Part shown: positions 6,056 to 8,080 of the stretch, piece by piece
Layout of the letters: the number at the start of each line of letters is the position of its first letter
Numbering within the stretch: the stretch's first letter is position 1
Assembly: GCA_002070755.1 (NCBI GenBank)
Contig: MWDY01000146.1
Coordinates: forward strand, 1-8,080
From: Spirochaetes bacterium ADurb.Bin110
GTDB lineage: Bacteria; Spirochaetota; Spirochaetia; Treponematales; Rectinemataceae
DNA length: 8,080 nucleotides
Reading direction: 5' to 3'
Notes under the pieces: model-generated
The model's database searches: none
What the model saw: only the letters and a program-made list of their open reading frames with translations
What the model was told of the DNA's origin: nothing
Position numbers and translations under genes: made by a program

Positions 6056-7375
6056 ATGGACATGCCTTTTCCGCCCAGTATTCTTATCGATGGCTCGAAA
6101 TGTTACTTCGATGGTGTCGATCTAGGATACCTGGCTCATGAGTTTAGCACTCCGCTATATGTGATGTCCGAGACCATCATCCGTGAACGCTGTGAAGAGC
6201 TGCACAGCGCTTTTCTTTCCCGCTATCCGGGCACTCGAGCCTATTACGCAAGCAAAGCATTGCAGGCTCTCGATGTGCTCAAAATAATCAAAGAAGAAGG
6301 TCTTGGAGTCGATGTAGTATCGGGGGGAGAGCTCTACGCTGCATTGAAGGCAGGAATTCCTCCATCCGACATTATATTCCACGGAAATGCAAAAACCGAC
6401 GAGGAGCTCCATTATGCCATTAGTTCCGGAGTGGGACGGATCGCTGTCGACAACCTCGAGGAGATCTTTAGAATCGAGCGGGAAGCAAAGAGACTCGGTA
6501 GAGATCAGCAGGTAATCTTTCGCGTTGCTCCTGGAGTAGACAGCCACACCCATCGATTCATTTCCACAGGAAGCCTCGACTCGAAGTTTGGCATTCCGCT
6601 TGAGCCTTCGGAAGCAGAGCGATATGTGAATGCGCTCGCTCTCTGTCCCCATGTCAAGTTTTTAGGCTTGCATTTCCATATTGGCTCACAGCTCATGGAA
6701 AACACCTCGCATCTGGCAGCGCTCGAAATTGTGTTGAGTTTTGCAAAAAGGCTTTCGAAGGAATTTGGACTTAAGCTGGAAGAGCTAAATTTTGGGGGAG
6801 GTTTTGGCATTCGTTATCTTCCTTATGATAGGGCGCCCGCTCTTGCGGATTTTCTTGATCCTATGATGGAGATGGTGCAAGAATGGAGCTGGAAGGAAAA
6901 CCTGCCTATGCCAGTCTGCGCCATCGAGCCAGGACGATGGATTGTGGGAGAAGCGGGAATAACGCTCTATAAGGTTATCGCTGTCAAGGGGATACCTGGC
7001 GTGCGCACCTATGTCGCGGTCGACGGTGGAATGGGCGACAATATAAGGCCTGCGCTCTACAATGCTCAATATCATGCTGAGATCGTCAGCACAAGCGCTG
7101 GATGTCAGCCAATTGCAAAAGAGAAGACGCTGCGCACAGTGACGATTGCGGGTCGCTATTGTGAGTCCGGTGACATAATAGCCAAAGATGCAACATTGCC
7201 CGATCCCAACCCCGGCGATATCCTTGCCGTCTATTCGACTGGCGCCTATTGTTTTGCAATGTCGAGCAATTACAACCGAGTACCGCGACCCGCTCTAGTG
7301 ATTGTAAAAAATGGAGATTATCGGCTTTCGGTGCGGCGCGAAACATACGATGATATGCTGAAAAGAGAAATTTAA
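6056..7375 (+). CDS. lysA: Diaminopimelate decarboxylase
   Basis: LysA decarboxylates meso-DAP to L-lysine, the last step of the DAP pathway, using PLP. The 439-residue product is a fold-type III enzyme of normal size. Motifs in order: AYYASKALQ (PLP Lys67), GVDVVSGGEL (84-93), FHGNAKTDEE (108-117), SKFGIP (176-181), LHFHIGSQ (205-212, His208), NFGGGFGIRY (245-254, glycine-rich phosphate loop), AIEPGRWIVGEAG (289-301), CESGDIIAKD (369-378, substrate-binding Cys369) and TGAYCFAMSSNYNRVPRP (395-412, Tyr398). The start at 6056 was chosen because GGAGGA lies seven bases upstream. It stands in its own transcription unit, divergent from the C26 peptidase, and is separated from the operon holding the dapF homologue. 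Its presence implies that the cell makes or salvages meso-DAP. No anomalies seen. Confidence 0.95.
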   Translation: MDMPFPPSILIDGSKCYFDGVDLGYLAHEFSTPLYVMSETIIRERCEELHSAFLSRYPGTRAYYASKALQALDVLKIIKEEGLGVDVVSGGELYAALKAGIPPSDIIFHGNAKTDEELHYAISSGVGRIAVDNLEEIFRIEREAKRLGRDQQVIFRVAPGVDSHTHRFISTGSLDSKFGIPLEPSEAERYVNALALCPHVKFLGLHFHIGSQLMENTSHLAALEIVLSFAKRLSKEFGLKLEELNFGGGFGIRYLPYDRAPALADFLDPMMEMVQEWSWKENLPMPVCAIEPGRWIVGEAGITLYKVIAVKGIPGVRTYVAVDGGMGDNIRPALYNAQYHAEIVSTSAGCQPIAKEKTLRTVTIAGRYCESGDIIAKDATLPDPNPGDILAVYSTGAYCFAMSSNYNRVPRPALVIVKNGDYRLSVRRETYDDMLKREI

Positions 7376-7391
7376 TGGGCCAAAATTGATG

Positions 7392-7421
7392 TTGACATCT
7401 TAAATGCGGTACCGCCATATT
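7392..7421 (+). promoter_or_regulatory. Weak upstream promoter-like element of the secreted-protein operon
   Basis: A perfect TTGACA (7392-7397), 18 bases, then CATATT (7416-7421; 4 of 6 to the -10). The -35 lies within an inverted repeat GATGT-TG-ACATC (7388-7399), and the perfect palindrome GCGGTACCGC (7406-7415) occupies the spacer just before the -10. This is the most distal of three similar elements. It may not be active. Confidence 0.3.
7406..7415. repeat. 10-bp perfect palindrome downstream of lysA
   Basis: GCGGTACCGC is its own reverse complement and is the only GC-rich block in a strongly AT-rich intergenic stretch. It is followed by CATATTTTC. As RNA it could form only a 3-4 bp stem, so it is at best a very weak terminator. 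An operator role is equally possible. Confidence 0.4.
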
Positions 7422-7424
7422 TTC

Positions 7425-7453
7425 TTGACCTAGAGATAATAGAGATATTTAAT
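7425..7453 (+). promoter_or_regulatory. Second promoter-like element of the secreted-protein operon
   Basis: TTGACC (7425-7430, 5 of 6), exactly 17 bases, TTTAAT (7448-7453, 5 of 6). The spacer contains a 9-bp tandem, TAGAGATAA/TAGAGATAT (7431-7448). Its predicted start is near 7460, upstream of the stronger third element. Confidence 0.42.
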
Positions 7454-7466
7454 CTTTTGAAAATAC

Positions 7467-7495
7467 TTGACATATTTAAGAAACGAAATTATACT
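7467..7495 (+). promoter_or_regulatory. Strong sigma-70-type promoter of the secreted-protein gene
   Basis: A perfect TTGACA (7467-7472), a 17-base spacer, and TATACT (7490-7495, 5 of 6) give the best housekeeping promoter in the window. The predicted start near 7502 gives a leader of about 35 bases. The leader ends in a strong Shine-Dalgarno sequence, TGGAGG at 7525-7530, six bases before the ATG at 7537. The whole 161-bp gap after lysA is AT-rich and holds no further gene that I can see. Confidence 0.65.
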
Positions 7496-7536
7496 TTCTC
7501 CAAGTTTAATATCATAACCGTCAATGGAGGTGGATT

Positions 7537-8040
7537 ATGAAAAAGTTTTTGGCTTTTGTGTTTGTAGGACTGCTTGTCTGCAGCGGAGCATGGGCTGCCC
7601 AAGTAACTATCAATGCGACTGCTTCTCAGGTACTGAGTGTGGCTACAGGAAGTCCAGCTTGGAGTGTCACCCTAGATAATACAGGCACAGCTGTGACTGC
7701 TTCACCAGTAGATAACCTTACAGTGAAATCCAGTAAGCATGCATATACAGTAACTTTCAGCTCTACTGATGCTGGTAAATTGAAGATGACTTCTGGAACT
7801 GAGTCTTATTACATTCCCTATCTAATAAAAGTAGATACTACGGGATGGGGCTCTGGAGTTTCAACGAATAATCTAAGTGACTATGTTCAGTTAGATACAG
7901 GTAAGACCATCGTGTTCACTGCAAGGACTCCCGTTGCAGGTAAGATTTTCCCCATAAGCTTCAAAATTAATGAATATACCGATTATTACGAAAATGGAGA
8001 TTACTCCGCAACTCTCACCATTGGCATAAGTGCTAACTGA
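7537..8040 (+). CDS. Small secreted Ser/Thr-rich beta-sandwich protein, possibly fimbrial or surface subunit
   Basis: I do not recognise a named family. The 167-residue product begins with a clear signal peptide, MKK then a hydrophobic core and GAWA before AQV, so signal peptidase I cleavage is expected near residue 20-21. Cys15 precedes a Ser-Gly, but Val at the preceding position argues against a lipobox. The mature part (about 147 residues) is rich in Thr, Ser, Val and Tyr with alternating polar/hydrophobic runs typical of beta strands, has no Cys and no membrane segment, and ends YSATLTIGISAN. The final strand motif (G-x-YS-x-TLT) recalls pilin-like subunits of spore-coat-U/Csu type or WxL-like surface proteins; this is a resemblance, not an assignment. 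It has the strongest promoter and ribosome site in the window, fitting an abundant structural protein. Its GC content is about 43 percent and it lacks TCGA, unlike its neighbours. Confidence 0.8.
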   Translation: MKKFLAFVFVGLLVCSGAWAAQVTINATASQVLSVATGSPAWSVTLDNTGTAVTASPVDNLTVKSSKHAYTVTFSSTDAGKLKMTSGTESYYIPYLIKVDTTGWGSGVSTNNLSDYVQLDTGKTIVFTARTPVAGKIFPISFKINEYTDYYENGDYSATLTIGISAN

Positions 8041-8056
8041 TTATCGGAGAGCACGA

Positions 8057-8080
8057 ATGCTTTCAATTTGCAAAGTTTTT
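8057..8080 (+). CDS. Start of a further gene, cut by the window edge
   Basis: Sixteen bases after the stop of the secreted-protein gene an ATG opens a frame of eight codons, MLSICKVF, running off the window. CGGAGAG at 8045-8051 gives a ribosome binding site six bases before the ATG. No terminator is visible between the genes, so they probably form one transcription unit. The product cannot be identified. By analogy with pilin operons it could be another subunit, a chaperone or an outer-membrane assembly protein, but nothing in these residues shows it. Confidence 0.5.

Noticed and set aside
5956..6063. 36-residue N-terminal extension of the C26 peptidase
   Set aside because: It would overlap the lysA start region. 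The family begins at MKKPLIGIT, and the extra residues look like translated promoter DNA.
6155..6652. Long antisense open frame inside lysA (165 codons)
   Set aside because: It lies wholly opposite conserved lysA motifs, with no ribosome site and no recognisable protein features. Similar antisense frames occur opposite dapF (3157-3561) and the M20 gene (4181-4552), and they are best explained as shadows.
7573..7590. Lipoprotein signal (Cys15) in the secreted protein
   Set aside because: The residue before Cys is Val, not Gly/Ala/Ser, and a normal signal peptidase I site (GAWA before AQV) follows five residues later.
1..8080. CRISPR array, tRNA/rRNA genes, insertion sequence or prophage parts
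   Set aside because: No spaced identical repeats of CRISPR length, no cloverleaf or rRNA-like stretches, and no transposase or integrase motifs were seen on either strand.

Overview
The window reads as a bacterial chromosome segment of roughly balanced base composition. It carries a cell-wall amino-sugar and diaminopimelate/lysine gene cluster, followed by the start of an unrelated secreted-protein operon. The organism cannot be fixed from sequence alone. The overall style (double-membrane-type secreted protein, DAP/lysine genes mixed with nagA and alr) would fit an anaerobic spirochaete or another deep-branching anaerobe, but this is a low-confidence guess.

Layout. At the left edge the 5' part of a Cof-type HAD phosphatase runs leftward (350 to beyond 1). 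Divergent from it, a tight rightward operon runs nagA (N-acetylglucosamine-6-phosphate deacetylase, 512-1852), alr (alanine racemase, 1856-2980), a dapF homologue (2983-3918) and an M20D amidohydrolase (3920-5152). Its gene junctions are only 1-3 nt, each with a good ribosome binding site. A convergent class I glutamine-amidotransferase-like peptidase (C26/PuuD family, 5955-5215) follows. The short gap between the two stop codons is filled by a degenerate 11-bp tandem repeat. Divergent from the peptidase, lysA (diaminopimelate decarboxylase, 6056-7375) runs rightward. An AT-rich stretch with up to three promoter-like elements then drives a small Ser/Thr-rich secreted beta protein (7537-8040). 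A further gene begins at 8057 and leaves the window.

How the genes fit together. The products act on murein building blocks: GlcNAc-6-P, D/L-Ala, DAP and acylated amino acids, with lysine as the end product. This suits DAP/lysine synthesis, salvage of murein peptides, or both. The most striking point is that the dapF homologue keeps every family motif but has serine at both positions of the two catalytic cysteines (Ser84 and Ser244). It is therefore either a mechanistically different epimerase or an enzyme with another substrate. Two of the operon proteins (NagA and the DapF homologue) also carry extra loops that show signs of short in-frame tandem duplication.

Three genes that open transcription units (HAD, nagA, the peptidase) lack a Shine-Dalgarno sequence and have a -10-like element placed for leaderless transcripts. 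The right end (from about 7376) differs in composition from the rest: the tetranucleotide TCGA, seen about 80 times by hand count up to 7375, is absent from there to the end of the window.
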